Below are positions 25,887-34,950 of a DNA stretch of 64,000 nt, piece by piece. Source of the DNA: Actinomadura sp. WMMA1423 (lineage in GTDB: Bacteria > Actinomycetota > Actinomycetes > Streptosporangiales > Streptosporangiaceae). The notes under the pieces are model-generated. The model had not been told where the DNA came from. It saw nothing but the letters and a program-made list of their open reading frames with translations, and ran no database searches. Where the stretch lies: the NCBI RefSeq assembly GCF_006547145.1, contig NZ_CP041244.1, positions 868,001-932,000 on the forward strand, written 5' to 3'. The first letter of the stretch is position 1; the number at the start of each line of letters is the position of its first letter. The position numbers and the translations under genes were made by a program.

Positions 25887-27653
25887 TCAGGCGCCGCCGC
25901 CGGACGGGAGGACGATGCGGACGGTCGTGCCCTCCCCTGGCGGGCTCTGGACGGTGACCTGGCCGCGCAGCGCGCTGACGCGGTCGGTGAGGCCGGCGAG
26001 CCCGCCGCGCGGACCCGGAACGGCGCCGCCGACGCCGTCGTCGCGGACCTCGGCGGCGATCCCGTCCCGCCCCGGGCGGACGGCCAGGTGGATCGCGTCG
26101 GCCCTGGCGTGCTTAAGGGCGTTGGTGAGGGCCTCGCAGAGCGCGAAGTAGAGGGTCGACTCGATCTCCGGCGGGAACCGGCCGGCGGGCAGGTCGAGAT
26201 GGACGGGCACGGCCGTGCGAGCGGCGACCAGCTCCATCGCCGGCCCCAGCCCCGCGTCGGCGAGGATCGCCGGATGCATGCCGCGGGCCAGCGCCTCCAG
26301 CTCGGCGACCGCCTCGGACAGCTCCCGGCGGCAGACGCGGGCCTGCTCCCGGGCCCGCGGGTCGGCCGCCGCGTCCTCCAGCAGTGCGAGCATCTCCTCC
26401 AGCGCGTGCAGCCGCTGCTGCGCGCTGTGCTTCAGGTCGGCGGCGAGCCGCTCGCGCTCGGCCGCCTGGACGCGCACCAGGCGCTCGCGCGCCTCGCGCG
26501 CCCGTTCGAGGTTGGCCTGCGCGGCGGCCTGGAGCCGGACGGTCTCCAGCGCGCGCCCGCCCGCCACCAGCGCCGCTTCGACGAGCGGCCCGTGGTCGCC
26601 GAGCGCGGCGGCGAGGTCGACGGTGGCGAGGGGCTCGCCGCCGGACGTGCGCACCTCGTGCCGCCAGCGCCCGGCCGCGCCCCCGGGGGCGTCGCGCATG
26701 CGCCGGCCGTCCACGTCGACGTAGCCGCCCTCCGCCCACATCCACAGGTCCAGGGCGCCGTCACCCAGGACGTCGCGGAGCGCGTCGCGGACGCGCGCGA
26801 CCGAGAGGGGCGCGACGAGCAGGCGCTGCATCCGCTCGGCGACGGTCAGCTCGGCCAGCCGGGCGCGCAGCGCGGTGCCGAGGAACGCCAGCGGGAGCAC
26901 CGTGGCGAAGACGCCCTGGAAGAGGTAGACGTCCAGCACGTCCGCCAGTTCCGCGTCGCTGCCGACGAGGCTGCTCTGCACCACCAGGGCACCGGTGACG
27001 CCGAACGCCACGGCGACCGCGACGGGGATCGTGAGCGCCCGGTCCAGCCGCCCGGTGCGCGGAAGACGGGCTACCAGGATCACCACCAGCGCGCCGGCGA
27101 GCACCGTCATCACGGCGGTCACGGCGTGCTGGACGCCGTGGAACGCCGCGTGCTCGGGACGCAACGCCGGCCAGGCCACCGAAGCCGCGAACCCGTTCCA
27201 CTCCGGGCGGGACAGGGCGCACAGCAGCGCCTGCCCGCCGAACATGATCACGCCGGCGGCGGCGGTCCACAGCCGCGCGGCGGCGCCCTCCAGCCGCCCG
27301 GCCGGGTACAGCAGGACCCCGACGCCGATCGCGAAGAAGAACGCCGACTGGGCGAACACCGACACCAGCGGGGCAGCGCCGGTGTTCCAGGCCGCCGCCC
27401 AGGTGACGGCCCACGCCGCCGCGGCGGCGACGAACGCCGCGCCGGTGCCCCGGGCGGTGCGCCCCGCCGCGAACAGCCCGCCCGCGACGGCGAACCCGCC
27501 GCAGCACACGAGCGTGACCGCGGCGGCCGCGGGCTGGGCGCGCCAGTGCGGCCACCCGCAGGCCAGCGCGGCGGCCGCGACCGCCGCGCCCGCGGCCAGC
27601 GCGCGGCGCACCCGGGCGCCGAGCCACGGCGGCCACCGGGGGAAGCGCCTCAA
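25887..27653 (-). CDS. NarL-type sensor histidine kinase with altered H-box (kinase A)
   Basis: The start is TTG 27653, with GGAAGG six bases upstream; homology to the paralogue at 28619-30433 begins there. Length is 588 residues. The N-terminal half has about eight hydrophobic segments, then a linker and a HisKA_3-type dimerisation helix. Where the family has DLHDGAQQRL, this protein has DLKHSAQQRL: the phospho-acceptor His position is Lys408, and a His sits one residue later. The HATPase_c domain looks intact: EALTNALKHA (N-box), DDGVGG, GLAGLTDRV. It should bind ATP but may not autophosphorylate normally. Its neighbours are a NarL regulator and a second kinase with the opposite defect. Confidence 0.85.
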   Translation of the reverse strand: MRRFPRWPPWLGARVRRALAAGAAVAAAALACGWPHWRAQPAAAAVTLVCCGGFAVAGGLFAAGRTARGTGAAFVAAAAAWAVTWAAAWNTGAAPLVSVFAQSAFFFAIGVGVLLYPAGRLEGAAARLWTAAAGVIMFGGQALLCALSRPEWNGFAASVAWPALRPEHAAFHGVQHAVTAVMTVLAGALVVILVARLPRTGRLDRALTIPVAVAVAFGVTGALVVQSSLVGSDAELADVLDVYLFQGVFATVLPLAFLGTALRARLAELTVAERMQRLLVAPLSVARVRDALRDVLGDGALDLWMWAEGGYVDVDGRRMRDAPGGAAGRWRHEVRTSGGEPLATVDLAAALGDHGPLVEAALVAGGRALETVRLQAAAQANLERAREARERLVRVQAAERERLAADLKHSAQQRLHALEEMLALLEDAAADPRAREQARVCRRELSEAVAELEALARGMHPAILADAGLGPAMELVAARTAVPVHLDLPAGRFPPEIESTLYFALCEALTNALKHARADAIHLAVRPGRDGIAAEVRDDGVGGAVPGPRGGLAGLTDRVSALRGQVTVQSPPGEGTTVRIVLPSGGGA

Positions 27654-27953
27654 CGCGATCCTTCCGTGTCGTCCCGGGAAACCACCGCTCGGGACGGGGG
27701 TTTTCCCGGATGTGCGCGCGGGGCGGCACCGGGGAGCATGAAAACGTGCCGGGACGGCCGCGTCGCGAACCCCTGCACGGGCCCGCGGCGCCTCACGGTG
27801 GCGTGCGGGGGCCACCACCGGAGTCACCTGACGCGACCGGACTCGCACGGTCAGTTTTCCAACCTCCGCCACGGAGCGCGAGGGTCCGTTACCCGATCGA
27901 TGCGCGGAAAGCGGCCGCCCGCGAGGGCCGCGGGCCGCGGTGACCGGTACCGG
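27654..27953 (-). promoter_or_regulatory. 300-base leader/promoter region of kinase A with a duplicated motif
   Basis: No gene is seen. The stretch 27887-27907 matches 30560-30580, upstream of kinase B, at 19 of 21 positions; shared core GATGCGCGG on the plus strand, with CGTTAC or CGTTAT at the other end. On the minus strand each contains GCATCGAT followed by GGGTAAC or GGATAAC. This may be a shared promoter or operator. GGGTAAC resembles a stress-sigma -10 element. The leader from here to the TTG start is about 230 bases. Confidence 0.45.
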
Positions 27954-28628
27954 TCAGCGGGTCTCGGCCGCGCGCAGCCAGGTCAGGACGGCGAGCACCC
28001 GCTTGTTGGTGTCCTGGGGGCCGGGCGGCCCGCCGGGCGAGGTGATCTTGAGCTTGCCGAAGATGGCGCGCACGTGGTCCTCGACGGTGCGGGCGGACAG
28101 GTGCAGCCGCCGGCCGATGCCGGCGTTGGAGTGCCCCTCCGCCATCAGCGACAGGACCTCCCGCTCGCGCCCCGACAGCCGGGACAGCTCCTGCTCGCGG
28201 TGCCGCGCCTCGACCAGCCTCGTCACCACGTCGGGGTCGATGACGACCTCGCCGCGGATGACCCGCTCCAGCGCCGAACGCAGGTTCTCCACGTCCGTGA
28301 CGTGGTCCTTCAGCAGGTAGCCGACGCCGCGCGGCCTGCCGCGGAACAGCTCCATCGCCTGCGGGGTCTCGTTGAAGGCGGACAGGACGAGGACGCCGAG
28401 GCCGGGATGGCGCTCCAGCAGCCGGCGCGCCGCGACGACGCCCTCGTTGGTGAAGGTGGGCGGCATGTGCAGGTCGAGGATCACGGCGTCGGGCGGGTCG
28501 CCGTCGACGCGGGCGATCAGCTCCTCGCCCGAGCCGGCGGACGCCACGACGTCGATCCCGACGGTGGTGAGGAGGGTGACCAGTGCCTGCCGGAAGATCC
28601 CGCTGTCCTCCGCCACGGCTACTCGCAT
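27954..28628 (-). CDS. NarL/LuxR-family response regulator
   Basis: A 224-residue regulator that starts at ATG 28628 and overlaps the end of kinase B by 10 bases. The receiver domain has the acidic pair AEDS, the phospho-acceptor Asp in VILDLHMPP (about residue 54) and the conserved Lys in GYLLKD. The C-terminal LuxR helix-turn-helix reads LSGREREVLSLMAEGHSNAGIGRRLHLSARTVEDHVRAIFGKL. It sits between two paralogous kinases and is co-transcribed with kinase B. It should receive phosphate from one or both. Confidence 0.93.
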   Translation of the reverse strand: MRVAVAEDSGIFRQALVTLLTTVGIDVVASAGSGEELIARVDGDPPDAVILDLHMPPTFTNEGVVAARRLLERHPGLGVLVLSAFNETPQAMELFRGRPRGVGYLLKDHVTDVENLRSALERVIRGEVVIDPDVVTRLVEARHREQELSRLSGREREVLSLMAEGHSNAGIGRRLHLSARTVEDHVRAIFGKLKITSPGGPPGPQDTNKRVLAVLTWLRAAETR

Positions 28629-30433
28629 GGCAGGTCCATCCTTACCGTCATGCCCGCGCTGGGGCCGCCGCCGATTGCCATCTCGCCGCGCAGCGCCCTG
28701 ATCCGGCCGGACGGACCGGCCAGTGCGGCGGCGGGATCGCCGGAGCGGGCGCCGTCGAGGCCGACCTCGGCGACCACCCGTCCGTCCTCCTCGCCGACCC
28801 GCACGAACACCCGGGTCGCACGCGCGCGGTCGACAGCGTACGACAGCGTCTCGCAAAGCGCCGTGTAAAGCGTGGACTCGACCTCGCGGGAGAACCGCCG
28901 CGAAGTGACCTCGAGCGCGACCCTGGTACCGAGCCGCTCGGCGACGACCTCCAGCGCCGGGCCGAGCCCGTCCTGGACGAGCAGCGCCGGCTGCACCTCG
29001 CGCGCCAGCGTCCGCAGCTCGGCGAGGGCCTGCTTCAGCTCGGCGCGGCAGGTGCGGGCGTGCTCCTTGACCGCCGGGTCGCCGGTGACGGCCTCCAGCG
29101 TGGCGAGCATCGCGCCGAGCGCCAGCAGCCGCTGCTGGGCGCCGTCGTGCAGGTCGCGGGCGAGGCGTTCGCGCTCGGCGGCCTCGGCCCGGACGAGCCT
29201 TCGGTAGGCGGCCCTGACCCGTTCGAGTCCCGCCTGCACTCCCGCCTGCAGCCGCGCGGTCTCCAGCGCCCGTCCGCCGGCGACGAGCGCGGCCTCCACG
29301 AGCGAGCCGTGGTCGCGCAGCGCGCCGCCGAGCTCGACGACGGCGAGCGGCTCCCCGGCGGCGCCGCGCACCCGGTGCCGCCACCGTCCCCCGTCATCCG
29401 CCGGGTCCTCCGCCGCCGGGCCGTCCGCGCCGCCGTCCCCCGGCTCCAGGTCGACGGGCCGCCCCGCGGTGTCGACGTAGGTCCGCTCCGTCGGCGCCCA
29501 GAACCACAGCTCCAGCGTCGGGTCGTGCAGGACCTCGCGCAGTGCGTCGCGGACGCGTTCGACCGACACCGGCGCGGTCAGCCGGAGCATCCGGCCCGCG
29601 ACGGCCAGCTCGGCGATGCGGACCCGCAGCCCGGAGGCCAGCAGGGTGAGCGGGACGAGGACGACGATCGCGCCCTGGACCACGTAGACGTGCAGCAGGT
29701 CGTCCAGCGGGATCGACGCCTCCATGGTGGGCTTCTGCGTGAGGGCCGCCGAGATGCCGACGAACCCGATCGCGATCGTGACGGGGAGCGCGAGCAGGCG
29801 CCGCATCCGCCCCATGCGCGGCAGCCGCAGCAGGAGGACGAAGGCGAACGAGAAGGCGAGGAAGACGTAGAGCGCGGCGGAGACCTTCAGGACGGCCTCG
29901 AACGTGCCCAGGTCCGGGTAGAGGGCGGGCCACCACACCGACTCGCCCCGGAACGCGGCCCATTCCGGCTCGGACGTCACCCACATCGCCGTGGGGCACC
30001 CCCACAGGACCAGGCACGCCATGGCCGTCCAGATCCGGTCGCCCAGGTACTCCAAGCGCCCGCCCGGGTAGAGCAGGACGCCGACGGCGAGCGCGAGGTA
30101 GAAGTCGGCCTGCGCGTACGGCGACATGATGGGCCCGAAGGTCGCGTCCCAGCTCGCCGCCCAGTTGACCGCCCAGCACACCGAGGCGGCCGCGAACAGC
30201 AGGCCGGTGCGGCGGGTGCGCGGCCCGGTCGCCAGCAGCACGCCCACCACGGCGATGGCCGCGCAGCTCACCAGCGTGATCGCGGCGGCGACCGGGTGGC
30301 CGCGCCAGTACGGCCAGCCCGCGACGAGCGCCAGCCCCGCGACCGCCGCCCCGGCGACGAGGGCGCGCCTCGTCTCCGTCCCGAACCACGGCGGCGACCT
30401 GCGCCTACGGGGCGCGGAAATCACCACGACCAT
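28619..30433 (-). CDS. NarL-type sensor histidine kinase with degenerate ATPase domain (kinase B)
   Basis: About 604 residues from ATG 30433. GGAAAGG abuts that ATG, so the GTG two codons on may be the real start. The N-terminal half is a multi-helix membrane sensor paralogous to kinase A. The H-box is canonical: ERLARDLHDGAQQRL, with His near residue 429. The HATPase_c domain is degenerate. The N-box reads ETLSYAVDRA, with Tyr for the Mg-binding Asn; DDGVGG has become LDGARSG; and the GLxGLxDR lid motif is ALAGPSGR. It can probably accept phosphate but not bind ATP well. It is coupled to the response regulator. Confidence 0.85.
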   Translation of the reverse strand: MVVVISAPRRRRSPPWFGTETRRALVAGAAVAGLALVAGWPYWRGHPVAAAITLVSCAAIAVVGVLLATGPRTRRTGLLFAAASVCWAVNWAASWDATFGPIMSPYAQADFYLALAVGVLLYPGGRLEYLGDRIWTAMACLVLWGCPTAMWVTSEPEWAAFRGESVWWPALYPDLGTFEAVLKVSAALYVFLAFSFAFVLLLRLPRMGRMRRLLALPVTIAIGFVGISAALTQKPTMEASIPLDDLLHVYVVQGAIVVLVPLTLLASGLRVRIAELAVAGRMLRLTAPVSVERVRDALREVLHDPTLELWFWAPTERTYVDTAGRPVDLEPGDGGADGPAAEDPADDGGRWRHRVRGAAGEPLAVVELGGALRDHGSLVEAALVAGGRALETARLQAGVQAGLERVRAAYRRLVRAEAAERERLARDLHDGAQQRLLALGAMLATLEAVTGDPAVKEHARTCRAELKQALAELRTLAREVQPALLVQDGLGPALEVVAERLGTRVALEVTSRRFSREVESTLYTALCETLSYAVDRARATRVFVRVGEEDGRVVAEVGLDGARSGDPAAALAGPSGRIRALRGEMAIGGGPSAGMTVRMDLPCE

Positions 30434-30559
30434 CCTTTCCACTCTGGGACCTCGGGCGGCGTCCCGCCACCGCGAACCCACGGGGCGCCGTTCCGTGCTT
30501 TCCCGGGCCGCGCGGCCCGCACGGGCATCCTCCCCGACTCCGGCCGCGCGGCCGGAGGG

Positions 30560-30580
30560 CGTTATCCCATCGATGCGCGG
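30560..30580 (-). promoter_or_regulatory. Second copy of the kinase-promoter motif
   Basis: This 21-base segment (plus strand beginning CGTTATCCCATC, ending GATGCGCGG) matches 27887-27907 at 19 of 21 bases. It lies about 127 bases upstream of kinase B and just past the dinB stop. It is the likely promoter or operator of the kinase B-regulator operon, inherited with the kinase duplication. Confidence 0.45.
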
Positions 30581-30599
30581 CGCGCCGCCGCCCGCGCGT

Positions 30600-31781
30600 T
30601 CAGTCGGGCAGGAGCGGCACCGAGTCGCCCTGGTCCCGGCCGAGCAGCACGGCGCGCGTGATGGCGGAGGGGCCGAACCGGTCCCGGACGCCGTCGACCG
30701 CGCCGTCCACCGCCATCGCCTGGTCGAAGGGCAGCGCGAGCTGGACGGCCCCGTCGTCGTGCAGGTTGCCGAGCGAGAGGCCGATGAGCGTCAGGCCGCG
30801 GTCGTCGATCATCGGCATGGCGGCGGCGAGCAGCCGCCGCGCCGCGCCGAGGACCGCGGGCGTCTCGGCGGTCGCCTGGGCCAGCGTGTGCGAGCGCGTG
30901 ACCCGGGCGAAGTCGCCGAACCGGAGGCGGAGGGTGACCGTCCGGCACACGCGGCGGGCCTTGCGCAGCCTGCCGCCGAGCCGGTCGGCGAGCCCGACGA
31001 GCAGCGCGTCCAGCTCCGCCGCCGAGCGCCGGCGGCGCCCGAGCGCCCGCTGCGCCCCCATCGACCGCCGGCGCACGCCCGTCCGCACCGGGCGCGGGTC
31101 GCGGTTGTGCGCCAGCGCGTGCAGGTGGCGGCCCGCTCCCGGGCCGAGGATCGAGGCCAGCGTGGACTCCGGCATGCCGGCCACGTCCCCGACCGTCCTC
31201 ACCCCGAACGCGGCGAGCTTGGCCGCGGTCGCGGGCCCCACGCCCCACAGCCGCCGCACCGGCAGCGGGCGCAGGAACTCCAGCTCGCCGTCCGGCGGCA
31301 CCACCAGCAGCCCGTCCGGCTTGGCGACGCCGCTGGCGACCTTGGCGAGGAACTTGGTGCGCGCGACCCCGACCGTGATCGGGAGCCCGACCTCCTCGGC
31401 GATCTCGCGCCGCAGCCGGACCGCGACGTCCACCGCCGGGCGGCGCAGCCCGGCGGCGTCCAGGAACGCCTCGTCGATCGACAGGCCCTCCACCAGCGGC
31501 GTCGTGGCCCGGAACACCGCGAAGACCGCCCTGCTCGCCGCGGTGTAGGCGCTCATGCGCGGGGGGACGACGACGGCCCGCGGGCAGAGCCGGCGCGCCT
31601 GCCCGCCGCTCATCGCCGTCCGCACGCCGCAGGCCTTGGCCTCGTAGCTCGCCGCCAGCACCACGCCGCCTCCGACGATGACCGGCCGCCCCCGCAGAGC
31701 GGGATCGTCGCGCTGCTCGACCGACGCGTAGAACGCGTCCAGGTCGGCATGCAGGATCGTCGCACCACCGGACACGAACAT
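30600..31781 (-). CDS. dinB: DNA polymerase IV (Y-family, DinB)
   Basis: Translesion polymerase of 393 residues from ATG 31781. It has LHADLDAFYASVEQRDDP, with the first catalytic Asp, then SYEAKACGVRTAMSG and LSIDEAFLD with the Asp-Glu pair. Two helix-hairpin-helix stretches follow (GVGPATAAKLAAFGVRTVGDVA), then the little-finger domain. The ATG lies inside a LexA box, so translation may really begin at GTG 31775 on a leaderless or very short transcript. The C terminus lacks an obvious QL[S/D]LF clamp-binding motif; VQLALPF near the end could serve. Confidence 0.93.
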   Translation of the reverse strand: MFVSGGATILHADLDAFYASVEQRDDPALRGRPVIVGGGVVLAASYEAKACGVRTAMSGGQARRLCPRAVVVPPRMSAYTAASRAVFAVFRATTPLVEGLSIDEAFLDAAGLRRPAVDVAVRLRREIAEEVGLPITVGVARTKFLAKVASGVAKPDGLLVVPPDGELEFLRPLPVRRLWGVGPATAAKLAAFGVRTVGDVAGMPESTLASILGPGAGRHLHALAHNRDPRPVRTGVRRRSMGAQRALGRRRRSAAELDALLVGLADRLGGRLRKARRVCRTVTLRLRFGDFARVTRSHTLAQATAETPAVLGAARRLLAAAMPMIDDRGLTLIGLSLGNLHDDGAVQLALPFDQAMAVDGAVDGVRDRFGPSAITRAVLLGRDQGDSVPLLPD

Positions 31782-31788
31782 ATGTTCG
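31775..31788. promoter_or_regulatory. SOS box (LexA operator) at the dinB start
   Basis: CGAACATATGTTCG is a perfect palindrome that fits the actinobacterial/Gram-positive LexA consensus CGAAC-N4-GTTCG. It covers the first codons of dinB, a position that would fully block transcription and implies DNA-damage induction. Confidence 0.85.
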
Positions 31789-31872
31789 CATGCCCGGGGT
31801 CCGGTGCGCGAGCGGGGGCGACGCCGGCAGACCGGCCGTCGCCGCTGGTGGCGGGCGCCTTGGACGTGCGGA

Positions 31873-31904
31873 GGGCCCGCCGCGGCGTGCGTCGCGACGG
31901 GCCC
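31873..31904. terminator. Hairpin downstream of the GH48 gene
   Basis: GGGCCCG (31873-31879) and CGGGCCC (31898-31904) pair across an 18-base loop, 13 bases past the GH48 stop. Likely terminator; no T-run. Confidence 0.4.
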
Positions 31905-31916
31905 CGCGGGGATGGA

Positions 31917-34841
31917 TCACTCGTTGAAGAGGCGGCCGTAGTCGGCCATGGCCAGGGCCACGTCCGCCTGGGCCCAGAACCGGTGGTAGTTGAACACCGG
32001 CACCGTGGAGCTCTGCCCGCTGGCGTAGGCCCACACGCGTGCGTAGTCGGGGTCGCTCTTGTAGAAGGAGCGGATGGACATGAACGTCGAGCTGGAGTTG
32101 ATCGGGTCGCCGTTCGGCATCTTGCCGCTCCAGCCGGAGGGGATGTAGACCGGGTCGGCGACGCGCTTGTAGTCGGACTTGGACTCCTGGACGGAGACGC
32201 CCTTCGCGTCGGTGTGCTTCCAGATGGCGTCGAGCAGGTCCTTCGCGGTCTGCTTGGCGTCGGCGTCACCGGACTTGGCGGCGTAGTACGCCAGGGTCTT
32301 GGCGTACGCGGCGGCCACGCCGACGTCGTCGGTGTAGTCCTGCACCGAGACGTGCAGGCCCGTGTTGGCGGGCGGCGTCCCGGTGGAGGAGGACCAGTTC
32401 GCGTCGGGCTGCCCCGTCCACTTGAGGGTGGCCGGGATCTTGATGCCGCCCGTGGACGGGTCGACCGTCGTCTGCGACAGCGCCCAGGAGACCCACTTGT
32501 CGAGGATCGCCTTGGCGGACGCGTCGCCGGTGACCTGGTAGTACTCGGCCACGCGCTCCATCGACCACGCCTGGAAGCCGAACCACTGGTTGCTCGGCGG
32601 GTCGTGGTAGACCGGCTGCCAGTCGTAGGCCATGCCGAAGAACTCGGTCAGGCCGGCCGGGGGCGTGCTGTAGCTGCCCTCCCAGCTGTTGGTGACGCCG
32701 CCGGCGATCCCGCCCTCGGCCGACTGGAGCCACTTGTAGAGCTGGAGCTGGCGGGTGAGGCTCTTGCCCCAGTCGGCCTTGGCCGTCGCGCCCTTGGGCG
32801 CGAGCGCGGCGTCGTTCACCAGGGCGTAGGCGGCCAGGGGGTTCTGGTAGCCGAAGTGCGAGGCGCCGTCGCCGATGCGCCACGACCAGCCGGCGCTCGT
32901 GTCCGTCGCGCCGCCCCACGCGTAGTACCAGGACAGCAGGTAGTGCTCGCTGTCCTTGCCCGACCCGGCCGGGCAGGACGAGGGCGAGTGGCAGTCGCCG
33001 ATCTTCTTGAAGTACTTGTCGAAGAACGAGTACCGCAGGTAGTCGCCCATCTTGCCGGCCTTGGCCACGGTGGACGAGACGTCGCCGGACTTGCCCTGGT
33101 CCTTGGCCCAGGCGTTCGCCCAGTACGCGGCCTGGATGGCGCGCGCGTCGGCGTCCGGCGCGTCGGTGAACTTCCACTGCCTGGCGTAGGAGGAGTCCTT
33201 GATGAACAGGTCGAGGTAGCCGTTGGTGCCGCCGAAGGCGAACTTGTCGCACGTCGGCTGCGGGACCGTCTCGAACACCGACTCCTGCGCTCCGCGCTGG
33301 TAGGTGTTGATGTAGGAGGGGCCGTTCGCGTTCGGGCCCTCCTCGCAGCCGCCGCCGGGCGTGTTGCCGTAGCCGTAGACGTTGTCCACGTCCTGCAGCC
33401 AGTGCATCCCGTAGATGTCGTCGGTGCCGTAGGCGGACTTCAGCTCGCTCGCGATCGGGTCCTGACCGACCGGCACGCCGCCGTCGATCTGCGACGGGTA
33501 GCCGCTCACGTCAGGATGCTCGGCGGCGTAGGTGGCGGGCTTGGATGCGTTGTAGAAGGAGTTCGTCGGCTGGTCCGCGTGCGTCGGGATCATGTACTTC
33601 TCCATCAGCGCCCAGGAGGCGTTGAAGGGGGCCCAGTTCTGCGTGACCTTGCCGTACATGGCCTCCAGCCAGATGAGGTAGCTGCAGGCCTCCGACGTCG
33701 TCTCGTGCCCGTGGTCGGGCGCCTCGACCATGAAGGTCTCCACCGAGTGGTACGGGATGCCCTCGGGGCTGAAGTAGCCGTTCGCCGGGTCCTTGATCTT
33801 GTTGTACTGGTCGAGGAACCGCTGGGTGTAGACGTCGCCGGAGGTCGCCACCTCGGTCGCGGTGACCTTGGCCGCCGTGTAGCCGGGCGCGGCGGAGGTG
33901 AACGTCGCCTGGCCGGTCCCGGAGGCGTCCGCGCTGATCGTCACGCTCTGGGCGGCGGACCAGTTCTGCGGCGTGAAGGTCAGCGTCCCGCCGCCGGTCA
34001 CCGACAGGCCAGAGTTGCCCGCGGTCCGGGTCGTCGTCACGGTGACCGTGCCCGAGGGGGCCTCGGACAGCTTCACCGAGTACGTCGCCTTCGCGCCCTG
34101 CGCGACGGTCAGCGCGGTGGGGCTCGCCACCACGCTCGACGCGGCGGTCACGGTGACGCCCACCGGCGCGGACTCGGCCGTCGCGCCGCTGCTGTCGGTC
34201 ACCCTGGCGTAGACCGAGTAGGAGCCGGCAGCACCGGGCGTCCAGTTCAGGCCGTACGGGGCGGTGGTGTCCGCCGCGCCGAGCGACCCGTCCTGGTCGA
34301 AGAACTCCACCTTGGACACGGTCGCGCCCGACCCGGCCGCCGCGGTGGCGGCGATCGGAACCGAGGCGCCCACCGAGTACGTCGAGCCGGCGGACGGGCT
34401 GGTCAGCGCAACCGTCGGGGCGGACGAACTCTGGTTGCACGGCGTGCCGTTGAGGCTGAACGCGGTGGGGTCGGTGTTCGTCCCGCTGTAGGTGAACTGC
34501 GCGCCGACGTTCACCGAGGCGCCGGAGGCGAGCGTGCGGTTCCAGCTCTCGTTCTCGACGGTGACCTGCTGTCCCGACTGCGACCACTTCGCCGACCAGC
34601 CGTTCGACAGCCTCTGGTTCCCCGAGTAGGAGTAGGTCAGCTTCCAGCCGTCGATCGCGTCGCCCTGGTTGGTGATGTCGATGCTCGCCGTGAACCCGTT
34701 GCCCCAGTCGTTCTTCTTGTAGACCACCTTGCACGCCGCGGCCGCGGCGTGCGCCGGGGCCATGACGCCGAGGCCGCCGCACAGCAGCGCCAGCATCGCG
34801 CCCACGGCCGTGGGCGCGCGCCATCGTTGACGTCTTCTCAC
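31917..34841 (-). CDS. Secreted CBM2-GH48 reducing-end exo-cellulase
   Basis: GTG 34841 with GGAAGGA upstream gives 974 residues. A signal peptide (RRRQRWRAP..., hydrophobic core, APAHA) precedes a CBM2 cellulose-binding module, about 33-135 (CKVVYKKNDWGNGFTASI ... GTPC). Then come an Ig-like domain (about 145-230, PTVALTSPSAGSTYSVGA) and a second beta-sandwich (about 235-330). The GH48 catalytic domain follows, with the acid-bearing GHETTSEACSYLIWLEAMYG. GH48 enzymes release cellobiose from chain reducing ends. The gene follows the LacI/CebR-like repressor on the same strand (110 bases), so it may share that repressor's CebR box. Confidence 0.95.
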   Translation of the reverse strand: MRRRQRWRAPTAVGAMLALLCGGLGVMAPAHAAAAACKVVYKKNDWGNGFTASIDITNQGDAIDGWKLTYSYSGNQRLSNGWSAKWSQSGQQVTVENESWNRTLASGASVNVGAQFTYSGTNTDPTAFSLNGTPCNQSSSAPTVALTSPSAGSTYSVGASVPIAATAAAGSGATVSKVEFFDQDGSLGAADTTAPYGLNWTPGAAGSYSVYARVTDSSGATAESAPVGVTVTAASSVVASPTALTVAQGAKATYSVKLSEAPSGTVTVTTTRTAGNSGLSVTGGGTLTFTPQNWSAAQSVTISADASGTGQATFTSAAPGYTAAKVTATEVATSGDVYTQRFLDQYNKIKDPANGYFSPEGIPYHSVETFMVEAPDHGHETTSEACSYLIWLEAMYGKVTQNWAPFNASWALMEKYMIPTHADQPTNSFYNASKPATYAAEHPDVSGYPSQIDGGVPVGQDPIASELKSAYGTDDIYGMHWLQDVDNVYGYGNTPGGGCEEGPNANGPSYINTYQRGAQESVFETVPQPTCDKFAFGGTNGYLDLFIKDSSYARQWKFTDAPDADARAIQAAYWANAWAKDQGKSGDVSSTVAKAGKMGDYLRYSFFDKYFKKIGDCHSPSSCPAGSGKDSEHYLLSWYYAWGGATDTSAGWSWRIGDGASHFGYQNPLAAYALVNDAALAPKGATAKADWGKSLTRQLQLYKWLQSAEGGIAGGVTNSWEGSYSTPPAGLTEFFGMAYDWQPVYHDPPSNQWFGFQAWSMERVAEYYQVTGDASAKAILDKWVSWALSQTTVDPSTGGIKIPATLKWTGQPDANWSSSTGTPPANTGLHVSVQDYTDDVGVAAAYAKTLAYYAAKSGDADAKQTAKDLLDAIWKHTDAKGVSVQESKSDYKRVADPVYIPSGWSGKMPNGDPINSSSTFMSIRSFYKSDPDYARVWAYASGQSSTVPVFNYHRFWAQADVALAMADYGRLFNE

Positions 34842-34950
34842 CTGAGTTCCTTCCTGTCGCGCCCGGTGCCCGGGCATGGCGTGCCGCACCACCGGCGGAG
34901 CGCGGAGGTGGCGGTGACGTGGAGGACGGGGCCGCGTCAGCCCGGAGCCG

